In this document: one piece after another, positions 52,180 to 60,295 of the stretch
Layout of the letters: every line of letters begins with the position of its first letter
Position numbering within the stretch: position 1 is the first letter of the stretch
Assembly: GCA_017412645.1 (NCBI GenBank)
Contig: JAFPWX010000020.1
Location: 27,188 to 91,187, forward strand
Origin: Bacteroidales bacterium
Lineage (GTDB): Bacteria; Bacteroidota; Bacteroidia; Bacteroidales; UBA932
Reading direction: 5' to 3'
DNA length: 64,000 nucleotides
Translations under genes and position numbers: made by a program
The notes under the pieces: generated by a model
The model's input: only the letters and a program-made list of their open reading frames with translations
The model's database searches: none
What the model was told of the DNA's origin: nothing

Positions 52180-52419
52180 ATGCCTACAGTATTTATCTTA
52201 TTCGGTTTTATCTTTAAGTTCTATTCAAATGATCATGAGCCAATTCACATTCATGTCCTTAAGGGAGGCTGTAAGGCAAAGTTCACTTTGTTCCCTGTTG
52301 AACTGGTGGATAATATCGGGATGAAGCCGTCGGAGATTAAAATAATTGAATCAATTATTTGTGAGAATCAGGAGGTGATAGCAGAACATTGGAATCGTTT
52401 TTTTAACAAGAGCAAATGA
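52180..52419 (+). CDS. DUF4160 protein, putative toxin-antitoxin partner
   Basis: The 79-residue protein matches the DUF4160 pattern. MPTVFILFGFIFKFYSNDHE is followed by PIHIHVLKG and a short alpha-helical tail. DUF4160 genes occur next to DUF2442 genes and are suspected toxin-antitoxin pairs, but a biochemical function is not established to my knowledge. It overlaps the DUF2442-HTH gene by 4 bp (ATGA), which is typical of such modules. A promoter box precedes it by 14 bp. Confidence 0.8.
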   Translation: MPTVFILFGFIFKFYSNDHEPIHIHVLKGGCKAKFTLFPVELVDNIGMKPSEIKIIESIICENQEVIAEHWNRFFNKSK

Positions 52420-52835
52420 AACAGATAACTATCGAAAGAGTCTGGCTGACTGACGATGCGGTTTGGATCCGCACAAATGACGGACGCGAAGCATGCGAGT
52501 ATTTCGCAGATTATCCTCGTTTGAATGGCGCAACGAGGAGCCAGCGAGAAAACTATACTGTCGACGATTTTGGTATCTCGTGGCCGGAAATCGACGAAGA
52601 CCTGAGTTTCGAGGGTTTCTTTGCCGTGAAGCACCAGACTGAACTCTATCGTCTGTTCCTTGCCCATCCGGAGCTTAATGCTGCTGCCATTGCTCGCAGG
52701 ATGGGTATCTCCCAAAGTCTTTTCGCCCAGTACATCAGCGGAATCAAAAAACCGTCAAGGACTCGCTTGCTGGAAATCTTCAACACGATCCGCCAAATCG
52801 GTCAAGAGCTTTGCGCGATTGCCGTCATTGCTTAA
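52416..52835 (+). CDS. DUF2442 protein with C-terminal helix-turn-helix
   Basis: The 139-residue protein combines a DUF2442 domain (about 1-75, WLTDDAVWIRTNDGRE, YFADYPRLNGAT) with a helix-turn-helix at about 90-120 (NAAAIARRMGISQSLFAQYI). The layout suggests a DNA-binding antitoxin that represses its own operon. It is coupled to the DUF4160 gene by a 4-bp overlap, and the pair is flanked by terminators. The GC content is lower than that of the neighbouring glycosidase gene. Confidence 0.8.
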   Translation: MKQITIERVWLTDDAVWIRTNDGREACEYFADYPRLNGATRSQRENYTVDDFGISWPEIDEDLSFEGFFAVKHQTELYRLFLAHPELNAAAIARRMGISQSLFAQYISGIKKPSRTRLLEIFNTIRQIGQELCAIAVIA

Positions 52836-52860
52836 CAGCTTCCTTCCGGGGGCTGTTTTT
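52834..52860 (+). terminator. Terminator after the DUF2442 gene
   Basis: AACAGCTTCC (52834-52843) pairs with GGGGGCTGTT (52848-52857), including two wobble pairs, and continues into TTT. It lies between the pair and the convergent GH127-like gene. Confidence 0.8.
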
Positions 52861-54781
52861 ATTTCACCACCGGGAAAACGGTTAGGCGTAGCTCGGTCTG
52901 GCCGTAGGGGATCAGTTCGATGGTGCAGGCATCTCCGACGGCCGCCGCGTGCTCCGGTAGCGGGGGAGTCATCAGCGCTCCACCAGGTCCTTCGAAAAGC
53001 TGCCAGTCCACCGGAACAGCAGTAACTCGCAGCCTCGGGCCGTCCGGCGTCTGCACGAACTCGGCCTCGGAAGTTTCCGTCACAGCATAGTTCCACTGCC
53101 CGTTGGGGGTGATGCTCCAGCAGGGGAAGGCATTGTCGTCGGCCGGATACTTCCCATTCATGTTATCGTAGCGCCTGGTGTCTTTTGTCCAAAGGGAAGG
53201 AATAGGATAGGCGTACACCAGCGGGCCGCGTTCGAACCACACGCCTCCGCCGAAGGCATTGCAGCGGCGGGTTTCCATCGGCAGTTCCAGCTCCACCACG
53301 TCTCCATCGCGGAAGGTCCTTCGAATCGCCACAAAACTCCCGGCCTCGGTCTTGCGTAAACCGGCCGCATCGCCTCGGACCGCCTTTCCGTTCACCTTCA
53401 CGCTCGCTCCCTTGCACCAGCCGGGGATGCGGAGCCGGAGCGTGAGCTTTTCGGGCGACGATGCCTCCACCCTGAAAGCCACGGTTTCGTCGTACGGATA
53501 TGATGTCTCTTCCACAAATGCAAGAGCCTCACTATACTTGAAAGAAGAAGGCCCGTAAAGAGCTGCCACAACTCCGTCTGTGCCCCGCAGCCACATTCGG
53601 GCGGCATAGTTGGGCATCATGCGGTGGATCTGCCCGGCGCAGCATTCCGTCTGATGGGTGGGCCTGTAGGCCATCCATGTGGAACCATAGTTATCGGCAT
53701 TGTGATTCGAAGTGCCGGTGCAGATGAACTGGTTCACGGACGAATAGTACTGCAGCGCCTTGAAGTCTTCCGTCACCGAACCCATTCCGGCGTTGAACAC
53801 TATCTTCTCCAGCATATCGGCGTAGCGGGCGTCCTGCAGGATCTCCAGGAAATAGCCCAGAGTCCAGCTCATATCTATGGCGTTGCAGGTCTCGTGGCTG
53901 TGCATTATGTCGCGGCCCTGCAGCCATTCGGCGCTGGTGAAAAGTCCGTCCGGCAGACCGTCCTCTTCGTAGAGCCTGTCCAGCGCATACACTGCCAGGT
54001 CGCGATAGAATTGGTCTCCGGTGGCCTGATAAAGCATTACCGGCAGCTTCAGGGTCTCACTCATGGTAACCCCGTGCATGTTGTACGGTTCAGGCCCGGT
54101 GAGGAATTCCACCGTTACGCGGCTGTCTCGATGCTTGCCGGCGGCTTCGCCAAGGATTTCATTACGATAGCGGAACACGGAATCGGCTTTGTCCACAAGA
54201 CGATGGTCCCCGTTCCTGGAGTACAGCCACAGCATGCCTTCGAGGGCGAGGATATTGCGCCTTTCGGCAAGATGCCGAGTGCTCAAGCCCGTGTAGTAGC
54301 GTTCCAGCGCCTCCAGCACTGCCGGATCCGGAGAGGCGTCGTAAGCTGCTTTTATGGCCCTGAAGAATACCGCCATCGGCCAGGAGTTCTCGTCCACTCT
54401 GTTACCGAGCCAACCGTCGGGCTGCTGGTGTTCGAAAGTGTAGCGTATGCCGTCTTCCGCCTTGGCGCTCATCTCTTCGTCGCCTAGAAGGTAGCCCAGC
54501 CGCAACAGGCCGTCGGTGTAATATGCCGTTTGCTCGTAGCGCCACCAAACCCTTCCATGAGTGCCCATGCGCGGGATGTCTCCATCCCAAAGGCAGGTGT
54601 TGTAGGGGTATGAGAGGGCCTCGGGATGCCCGGTAAGACCGGAACGTTGGGTTTCCAGATAGTTGAGCAGCCAGCCGGAAGGTTTGATGTCCTTGAGGCT
54701 GCCTTCCTGCCACTGGGAGTTGACCGTGCAGGAGCAAAGGCAGATAAGCAGAAGAATGCCGGTAAGACGCTTAATTTGCAT
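52859..54781 (-). CDS. GH127-type (DUF1680) beta-L-arabinofuranosidase-like enzyme, lipoprotein
   Basis: From the ATG at 54781 the protein has 640 residues with a lipobox (LCSC, C18). An alpha/alpha barrel follows, then C-terminal beta domains. The zinc site of HypBA1 (E338, C340, C417 nucleophile, C418) is matched by E297 and C299 in SHETCNAI and C380-C381 in TECCAGQIHRM. E285 in SAEWL is a candidate acid/base. The family removes beta-L-arabinofuranose, though many DUF1680 proteins have other or unknown substrates. A TTG six bases upstream is rejected as start, since the -7 box at 54785-54792 leaves only three nt before this ATG. The GDSL gene is divergent. Confidence 0.87.
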   Translation of the reverse strand: MQIKRLTGILLLICLCSCTVNSQWQEGSLKDIKPSGWLLNYLETQRSGLTGHPEALSYPYNTCLWDGDIPRMGTHGRVWWRYEQTAYYTDGLLRLGYLLGDEEMSAKAEDGIRYTFEHQQPDGWLGNRVDENSWPMAVFFRAIKAAYDASPDPAVLEALERYYTGLSTRHLAERRNILALEGMLWLYSRNGDHRLVDKADSVFRYRNEILGEAAGKHRDSRVTVEFLTGPEPYNMHGVTMSETLKLPVMLYQATGDQFYRDLAVYALDRLYEEDGLPDGLFTSAEWLQGRDIMHSHETCNAIDMSWTLGYFLEILQDARYADMLEKIVFNAGMGSVTEDFKALQYYSSVNQFICTGTSNHNADNYGSTWMAYRPTHQTECCAGQIHRMMPNYAARMWLRGTDGVVAALYGPSSFKYSEALAFVEETSYPYDETVAFRVEASSPEKLTLRLRIPGWCKGASVKVNGKAVRGDAAGLRKTEAGSFVAIRRTFRDGDVVELELPMETRRCNAFGGGVWFERGPLVYAYPIPSLWTKDTRRYDNMNGKYPADDNAFPCWSITPNGQWNYAVTETSEAEFVQTPDGPRLRVTAVPVDWQLFEGPGGALMTPPLPEHAAAVGDACTIELIPYGQTELRLTVFPVVK

Positions 54782-54784
54782 AGT

Positions 54785-54792
54785 CAAAGATA
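54785..54792 (-). promoter_or_regulatory. -7 element for the GH127-type gene
   Basis: TATCTTTG on the minus strand ends 3 bp before the ATG, so the mRNA is likely leaderless. It is 13 bp from the opposing promoter for the GDSL gene. Confidence 0.68.
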
Positions 54793-54805
54793 CTCAATAT
54801 TTTCG

Positions 54806-54813
54806 TATCTTTG
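54806..54813 (+). promoter_or_regulatory. -7 element for the GDSL hydrolase gene
   Basis: TATCTTTG on the plus strand ends 3 bp before the ATG at 54817, again leaving no room for a leader. It overlaps the promoter region of the divergent GH127-type gene. Confidence 0.68.
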
Positions 54814-54816
54814 GGC

Positions 54817-55521
54817 ATGAAACGTATTATACTGGCAGCACTGCTTGCCATCGCTCCGCTTGCGGCATTCGCACAGGATAATCAGGAAGACAAAGACTGG
54901 CCGAGATTCTCGTACTACGAGGCAAAGAACGCTGCGCAGAAGGAAGCCGTTGAGAGCGGCAGCAAAGCCAAACCCGTGGCTGTGCTCTTCGGCGACTCCA
55001 TAACCCGCAACTGGGTGCGCTGCGATGCCGAATGGCTGGACGCCCATAACTTCGTGGGGCGCGGCATAGGCGGCCAGACCACCATGCATATGCTCTCCCG
55101 TTTCCGTCCCGATGTGATCGAACTGGAACCCGAATACGTGGTGATTCTGGCCGGCATCAACGATATAGCCCGCAACAACGGCTACATAAAGGTGGAGCAT
55201 ATCTTCGGCAACCTGGTTTCGATGGTGGAACTGGCCCGCTTCAACGGCATCAAGCCGGTGATGTGCACCGTGCTGCCCGCCCGGGAGATAGGCTGGCGCC
55301 TTCGCGTTGGCGACCCGCGTCCCAGCATCGACAGCCTGAACACCCTTATCCGCGGCTATGCCGCCCAAAACAACATCCCGCTGGCTGAGTATCACGACGC
55401 CATGCAGACCCCCGACGGAGCCCTCAAACCCGACTTCGAAACCGATGCCGTGCATCCCAATCTTGCCGGCTATAAGGTGATGGAAAAGGTCCTTCTCGAA
55501 ACTCTTGGCAAAAACGAATAA
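54817..55521 (+). CDS. SGNH/GDSL hydrolase, secreted
   Basis: The 234-residue protein has a type I signal (LAAFAQ) and the SGNH blocks GDSIT (S61), GRGIGGQTT, AGINDIA and DAVHPN. Such enzymes are esterases, for example acetyl or feruloyl esterases acting on plant polymers, or PAF-acetylhydrolase-like lipases. The start is the ATG at 54817; the upstream TTG is not used because the -7 box overlaps it. It is separated by 1 bp from the EEP phosphatase gene and is likely co-transcribed with it. Confidence 0.87.
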   Translation: MKRIILAALLAIAPLAAFAQDNQEDKDWPRFSYYEAKNAAQKEAVESGSKAKPVAVLFGDSITRNWVRCDAEWLDAHNFVGRGIGGQTTMHMLSRFRPDVIELEPEYVVILAGINDIARNNGYIKVEHIFGNLVSMVELARFNGIKPVMCTVLPAREIGWRLRVGDPRPSIDSLNTLIRGYAAQNNIPLAEYHDAMQTPDGALKPDFETDAVHPNLAGYKVMEKVLLETLGKNE

Positions 55522-55522
55522 G

Positions 55523-56344
55523 ATGAAAAAGTTTTCCCTGCTCGCAGCCTCCCTGCTGGCCCTGCTGCTCCTGGCATGCCAGCCGGCGTCGCTCACGGTA
55601 ATGTCCTTCAACGTTCGCAACAGCGCCGCTTCCGACGGCCCCAATGACTGGGAGCTCCGCAAAAGCGCAACCGGAGCAATGCTCTCCGAAGTGAAGCCCG
55701 ACGTGTTCGGAGTTCAGGAGGCCCTGCCCGACCAGATTGACTACATTCTGGAGGTCGCTCCTGCCTACCAGTGCTATGGCATCGGCCGTAACGATGGCGT
55801 GGAAGGGGAGCGAATGAGTATCTTTTACAACACCAAGCGCATGCAGCTGGAAGACCACGGCACCTGGTGGCTCTCCGAAACCCCCGACGTGCCGTCCCGT
55901 GGCTGGGATGCCAAGTACCCCCGCACCGCTACATGGGCGCTTCTGAGCGACCTGCGTACCGGAAAGCAGCTTTATTTCGTGGACACACATCTCGACCATC
56001 GTGGAGTCGCTGCCCGTCGCGAAGGCCTGCTCATGATAGTCAGTAAAGTGCGTGAGATGAATCCCGACGTGCCCATGGTGCTTCTGGGCGACTTCAACGT
56101 GGAGCCAGGGGATTCAGCCCTGCTGGCGCTCGACGGTCTTATGCTCGATGCCCGCACTACCGCCCGCAAGAGCACCGATCAGCCGTCGTTCAACGGTTTC
56201 GGAGAATCCAGGGCAACGCTTATCGACTATATCTACTACAGCGGTTTCAAGGCTGCCCGCGAGTTCCGAGTCCTGAACGAATCCTTCGACGGCAAGCCGT
56301 ACATTTCGGACCACTACCCAATAGTTGCAAAACTCGACTACTAA
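55523..56344 (+). CDS. Endonuclease/exonuclease/phosphatase-family (EEP) hydrolase, lipoprotein
   Basis: The 273-residue protein has a lipobox (LLLLAC). The ATG at 55523 is chosen since a longer frame would begin inside the GDSL gene. EEP motifs are MSFNVRNS, GVQEALP, DTHLDHRGVAARREG, LGDFNV and SDHYPIVA. The superfamily holds phosphoinositide phosphatases, sphingomyelinases and nucleases. Because the next two genes are an organophosphate antiporter and an inositol-phosphatase-like enzyme, a phospho-organic substrate is more likely than DNA, but this is inference. It precedes the antiporter gene by 6 bp. Confidence 0.86.
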   Translation: MKKFSLLAASLLALLLLACQPASLTVMSFNVRNSAASDGPNDWELRKSATGAMLSEVKPDVFGVQEALPDQIDYILEVAPAYQCYGIGRNDGVEGERMSIFYNTKRMQLEDHGTWWLSETPDVPSRGWDAKYPRTATWALLSDLRTGKQLYFVDTHLDHRGVAARREGLLMIVSKVREMNPDVPMVLLGDFNVEPGDSALLALDGLMLDARTTARKSTDQPSFNGFGESRATLIDYIYYSGFKAAREFRVLNESFDGKPYISDHYPIVAKLDY

Positions 56345-56350
56345 CAGAAT

Positions 56351-57742
56351 ATGAAGATCTTAGATTTCTTTACCAACGTTCCGATTCCGAGCAGCAAGGT
56401 GCCGGCGGAAAAGGTGGACAAGACCTATAAGCGTTTGCGTATTCAGACCTTCCTAGCCGCAACCTTTGGTTATGCCCTTTATTACGTGTGCCGCCTTTCA
56501 ATGGGCGTGATGAAGCAGCCGCTTATCGACGCAGGTCTGCTGAACGCCACCCAGCTGGGTATCATCGGCGCATGCCTCTATTGGGCATACGCAATTGGCA
56601 AACTCATCAACGGATTCCTGGCCGACAGCGCCAATATCAAGCGCTTCATGGCCTTCGGACTCATAGTGTCCGTGGCGATGAACTTCATCATGGGAATCCT
56701 CGGCGTGAGCGCTACGCAGGGAAATATGGCCAATTCCACGCTCTTCATATGTTTTGCGGTATGTTGGGCTGTTAACGGTTGGGCCCAGTCGATGGGAGCG
56801 CCGCCAGCCATCATCTCCCTTTCACGCTGGTTCCCGCTCCGCATCCGTGGCACCTTCTACGGCTTCTTCAGTTCGTCGCACAACATAGGCGAAGGCCTTT
56901 CGTTCGTGTTCGTGAGCGCCATGGTCGCTGCTCTCGGCTGGAAGTGGGGCTTCTTCGGTGCGGCTCTTGCCGGTATCCTGGGTGTCCTCATCATCATCTT
57001 CTTCCTGCATCACAGCACTGAAAGCAAGGGTCTGCCTTCTATTGAGACCCTTGCAGGCGAAGCCCAGCCTAAGGAGATCCCAGCTTCCGAAAAGCGCGCC
57101 GAGACCCGCCGTCTTCAGGCCGCGGTTGTTCGTAATCCCGGCGTATGGATCCTCGCCCTGGCGAGTGCCTTCATGTACATGAGCCGCTACGCCATCAACG
57201 AATGGGGTATCATCTTCCTTCAGGAGGCCCGTGGATACAGCCTCACGGAAGCAGGTGCCATCGTGGGTATCAACCCCATCTTCGGGGTACTCGGAACGGT
57301 GTTCTCCGGCTGGCTGTCAGATGCCATCTTCAAAGGCGACCGCAAGTACCCGGCCTTCGTGGCAGGTATACTCGAGGCCATCGCACTCGTGCTCTTCCTC
57401 TTTGGCGGTCCGCAGAAGTGGGTGGCTATCCTTTCGATGGTGCTCTTCGGAGTGGCTATTGGCGTGCTCATCAGCTTCCTGGGTGGCCTCATGGCCATCG
57501 ACTTGGTGCCCCGTCAGGCCACCGGTGCCGCTCTTGGTATAGTGGGAATGGCTTCTTACGCCGCAGCCGGCCTGCAGAACGTGGTAACCGGCCTGCTGCT
57601 CGACGGTCAGCCCCTCATCGAGATGAACGGCAAGATGGTGCACAACTTCACCTACGTGAGCATTTTCTGGATAGGAGCGGCGGTGATTTCATTCCTGCTT
57701 CCAATCCTTAACTGGAAACGCAAGGCACAGGAAACGGTATGA
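56351..57742 (+). CDS. OPA-family (GlpT/UhpT-like) organophosphate:phosphate antiporter
   Basis: The 463-residue MFS protein has about 12 transmembrane helices. The N-terminal YALYYVCRLSMGVMKQPL and GACLYWAYAIGKLINGFLAD are OPA hallmarks, as is RGTFYGFFSSSHNIGEGLSF. The family exchanges glycerol-3-phosphate or hexose-6-phosphate for phosphate. Substrate here is not readable. The gene sits between an EEP hydrolase and a histidine phosphatase, which suggests uptake of products released outside. It overlaps the next gene by 4 bp. Confidence 0.9.
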   Translation: MKILDFFTNVPIPSSKVPAEKVDKTYKRLRIQTFLAATFGYALYYVCRLSMGVMKQPLIDAGLLNATQLGIIGACLYWAYAIGKLINGFLADSANIKRFMAFGLIVSVAMNFIMGILGVSATQGNMANSTLFICFAVCWAVNGWAQSMGAPPAIISLSRWFPLRIRGTFYGFFSSSHNIGEGLSFVFVSAMVAALGWKWGFFGAALAGILGVLIIIFFLHHSTESKGLPSIETLAGEAQPKEIPASEKRAETRRLQAAVVRNPGVWILALASAFMYMSRYAINEWGIIFLQEARGYSLTEAGAIVGINPIFGVLGTVFSGWLSDAIFKGDRKYPAFVAGILEAIALVLFLFGGPQKWVAILSMVLFGVAIGVLISFLGGLMAIDLVPRQATGAALGIVGMASYAAAGLQNVVTGLLLDGQPLIEMNGKMVHNFTYVSIFWIGAAVISFLLPILNWKRKAQETV

Positions 57743-59007
57743 TAGCGTTCCTTCTTGCAGCAGTGCTGTCATTGGCCCCTGCCTCGCAACCGGGCAGGGC
57801 CGCCTGTCTGTACTATGTGTACGACTACAAGGCGGAGCCCGCCATGACACCTGCGCCTAAAGGTTATAAACCATTCTATATCAGTCACTTTGCCCGCCAC
57901 GGTGCAAGGTATTGCATCGGCCATCAGGATTCCCTTTCGGTATGGCTCGCCAAGGCGGAGAAGGCGGGTGTGCTCACAGACTTTGGTGCCGCTTTCAAGG
58001 CTCGCTACGACCTCGCCTTTGAAAACCTGAGCATGCGCTCCGGCACGCTCACCGCAATCGGCCAGGACCAGCACCGTACCATAGCGAAGCACATGTTCAA
58101 GCGTTTCCCTCAGGTGTTCAGGGGGCCTACGCACATCGAGGCGGCTTCTACAGAATCCGCTCGGGTGATCATGAGCATGTGGTCGTTCATATCTACCCTC
58201 CAGTCAATGGACAGGTCTCTGGATATCCACGCGGAGGCGTCTTCGCATTTCGCTTCCTGGCTCCAGCCCCTCCTGCCGTCCAATCCTTACCATGTCAGGG
58301 GCAGCGGCAGCCACGGTAGATACGACCGTGCGGCGGAAAAGCGGTATTTCGAAGCTACGGTGCCATGGGAAGATATTGCTGGCCATCTGTTTACGTCTCC
58401 CAATGTAGTGAAGGACCTTCTCGGCGTGTCTCCGGAGTTCTTCATAAGATATCTTCACAGTGTTGTCTCCGATACGGCCTGCACCGGTGACGATCCTTCC
58501 TGCTACGACGGAGTGTTCACTCCGGATGAATATGAGGCAACTGGAAAGTTCCTGTCCGCCCGTAACTTCATCATGTTCGGCAATTTCGAAGGTTCCGACA
58601 ACCTGCCGATGCGGTATGCGGCTTTTACGCTGGAGAACATTATCACCATGGCTGATTCAGACATGGCTTCAGGCTCCACACAGTTGCGTCTTCGTTTCGG
58701 GCACGACTCGGGCATAATGCCGCTGCTGGTCTTCATGGACGTGAACGGCTTCGGTCGAAGGACCTCGTCACCTGCGGAAGGAACAGAAATCTTCCATGTT
58801 TCCAACGTTCCCATGGGCTGTTCGGTGCAGTTTGTGTTTTTCCGGAATGCCTCCGGGGACGTAATCTTTAAGCTTCTGCTCAACGAAGCCGAAGCGACCC
58901 TTCCGCTGAAGGCCGTCAGCGGTCCCTATTACCGTTGGTCGGATTTCCGGGAGTACTATCTTCCGAAGATAGCCGTGGCCAAAGAGGGGATAATGAAGGA
59001 ATTATAG
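57739..59007 (+). CDS. Histidine acid phosphatase, MINPP/phytase-like
   Basis: The 422-residue protein has an N-terminal signal-like helix (IAFLLAAVLSLAPASQ). The catalytic motif is ARHGARY with nucleophile H54, ASTESARVIMSM follows, and the proton donor pair is H322-D323 in GHDSGIMPLL. It resembles bacterial multiple inositol-polyphosphate phosphatases such as BtMinpp, which degrade phytate. It is coupled to the antiporter by a 4-bp overlap and ends 6 bp inside the convergent acyltransferase gene. Phytate or inositol phosphate use is the best guess. Confidence 0.85.
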   Translation: MIAFLLAAVLSLAPASQPGRAACLYYVYDYKAEPAMTPAPKGYKPFYISHFARHGARYCIGHQDSLSVWLAKAEKAGVLTDFGAAFKARYDLAFENLSMRSGTLTAIGQDQHRTIAKHMFKRFPQVFRGPTHIEAASTESARVIMSMWSFISTLQSMDRSLDIHAEASSHFASWLQPLLPSNPYHVRGSGSHGRYDRAAEKRYFEATVPWEDIAGHLFTSPNVVKDLLGVSPEFFIRYLHSVVSDTACTGDDPSCYDGVFTPDEYEATGKFLSARNFIMFGNFEGSDNLPMRYAAFTLENIITMADSDMASGSTQLRLRFGHDSGIMPLLVFMDVNGFGRRTSSPAEGTEIFHVSNVPMGCSVQFVFFRNASGDVIFKLLLNEAEATLPLKAVSGPYYRWSDFREYYLPKIAVAKEGIMKEL

Positions 59008-60243
59008 TCCTTTCTGTTTTTTCCAGAGTTCCTCGGTGGCCAGGGCAAACTTGGTCACCGAGAAATTTTTACCCTTCGGGTAGATGTACCAGGTGTCCTC
59101 GAGGGTGTTGAGGTCCACGCAGTCGCCGTAGCGGCCCAGATAATCGTACTCGATGTGGCAGGAGTAGAGCGACGGCACCGGCCAGTCCTGGGCGAACGGG
59201 TCGCCGTCCATGTCGATGCCGTGCACCGAGAAGCCGTTCATGTCGTGTCGCAGCAGCCCGTGGCCAAGGTGCATGAACTTTTTTGCGTTCGGCAGGCTCC
59301 ATACGTCTATGAACAGGTCCCCGGAGGAATAGGTGCCGGCGTCGATCTCGGCCCGCACCTGCGAGCGTTCCCATTCGTACCAGTCGGGGATGTGGCTGAA
59401 CTCGGTGTCTCCTTCGAGCGCGCGCAGTTCGCCAAGCTCCGTCATCTCCCAGACCTTGCCGCAGTGCGAGCAGCTGAGCTGTGCCCCGCGAGCCCGCATA
59501 CCGTACTCTTTCCCGCAGGCGGGGCACTGGTAGAGCACTTTCTGAAGCCCCTCGGCCCGTTTGGGGTAGGCTATTTTGATACCCTTCTCCTTCTGCCAGG
59601 CGAAGTCGTCGTACTGGAAGGCCTCTTCTATCTTTTTGTTGATCTCAGCCACCGGGGTGCTCTTGATCTGCTCTGCCGTGAAGAGGAGAGTCATCTCCGC
59701 TTCGGTGGGGGCCACTCCGCGGTTGCGGGTGTTCCAGAAAGGCGAGTTCACATGATGCCCATGGCAAATGAGGCTCACCACCGGCACTCCGAGCAGACGG
59801 CACATCTTGCCCAGCGATTCGGGCAGTATGGCCGTGGTGCCGCAAAGGGAGTAGCGCGCCTCCGGGTAGATGACTGCGATGTCCTTGTTCTCTATGGTGC
59901 GTGCGAGCTGGCGGATGAGGCGGACGTCATTGGTGAACTTGCGCTTGCAGATGCAGCCTACGTTGCGTAGCAGCCATTCCCGGCCGATGAAGCCGTCGAT
60001 GGCCACCACATAATTAGCCCTGTAGGGGAAGATGGCCTTGGTGGCCACCTTGAAATCCATGAAGGAATTGTGATTGCACAGCAGTACGTAGGGCGGCTTG
60101 ATTCCCTCCATCCCGATCTTGCGCAGCTTATTGTGATGGCTCCAAACCGTGGGCATGCTGAGAAGCAGTGTGATGGGCTGCAGATATCTGCGGGTACGTA
60201 CAGGCGCCTTGGCCAGATCGAATCTTTCGATTGCAACGTCCAT
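59002..60243 (-). CDS. PlsC-type acyltransferase with C-terminal zinc ribbon
   Basis: The 413-residue protein has an acyltransferase domain with NHNSFMD (H58 and D63, the HX4D motif) and YPEARYS for glycerophosphate binding. A zinc ribbon at about 239-261 (QCPACGKEYG and SCSHCGK) and a C-terminal domain without a family I recognise follow. PlsC-type enzymes acylate lysophospholipids or similar acceptors in the membrane. Zinc ribbons are unusual in this group and may serve in binding. The -7 box at 60266-60273 supports the start. It is divergent from guaA and its stop overlaps the phytase gene by 6 bp. Confidence 0.82.
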   Translation of the reverse strand: MDVAIERFDLAKAPVRTRRYLQPITLLLSMPTVWSHHNKLRKIGMEGIKPPYVLLCNHNSFMDFKVATKAIFPYRANYVVAIDGFIGREWLLRNVGCICKRKFTNDVRLIRQLARTIENKDIAVIYPEARYSLCGTTAILPESLGKMCRLLGVPVVSLICHGHHVNSPFWNTRNRGVAPTEAEMTLLFTAEQIKSTPVAEINKKIEEAFQYDDFAWQKEKGIKIAYPKRAEGLQKVLYQCPACGKEYGMRARGAQLSCSHCGKVWEMTELGELRALEGDTEFSHIPDWYEWERSQVRAEIDAGTYSSGDLFIDVWSLPNAKKFMHLGHGLLRHDMNGFSVHGIDMDGDPFAQDWPVPSLYSCHIEYDYLGRYGDCVDLNTLEDTWYIYPKGKNFSVTKFALATEELWKKQKGL

Positions 60244-60265
60244 AGGTTCAAGGTTTTAGTTTTCA

Positions 60266-60273
60266 CAAATATA
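60266..60273 (-). promoter_or_regulatory. -7 element for the acyltransferase gene
   Basis: TATATTTG on the minus strand, 22 bp before the ATG. It is 9 bp from the oppositely oriented guaA box. Confidence 0.68.
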
Positions 60274-60282
60274 ATAAAAACG

Positions 60283-60290
60283 TATATTTG
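60283..60290 (+). promoter_or_regulatory. -7 element for guaA
   Basis: TATATTTG ends 5 bp before the guaA ATG at 60296, so the transcript is expected to be leaderless or nearly so. Confidence 0.7.
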
Positions 60291-60295
60291 TATGT

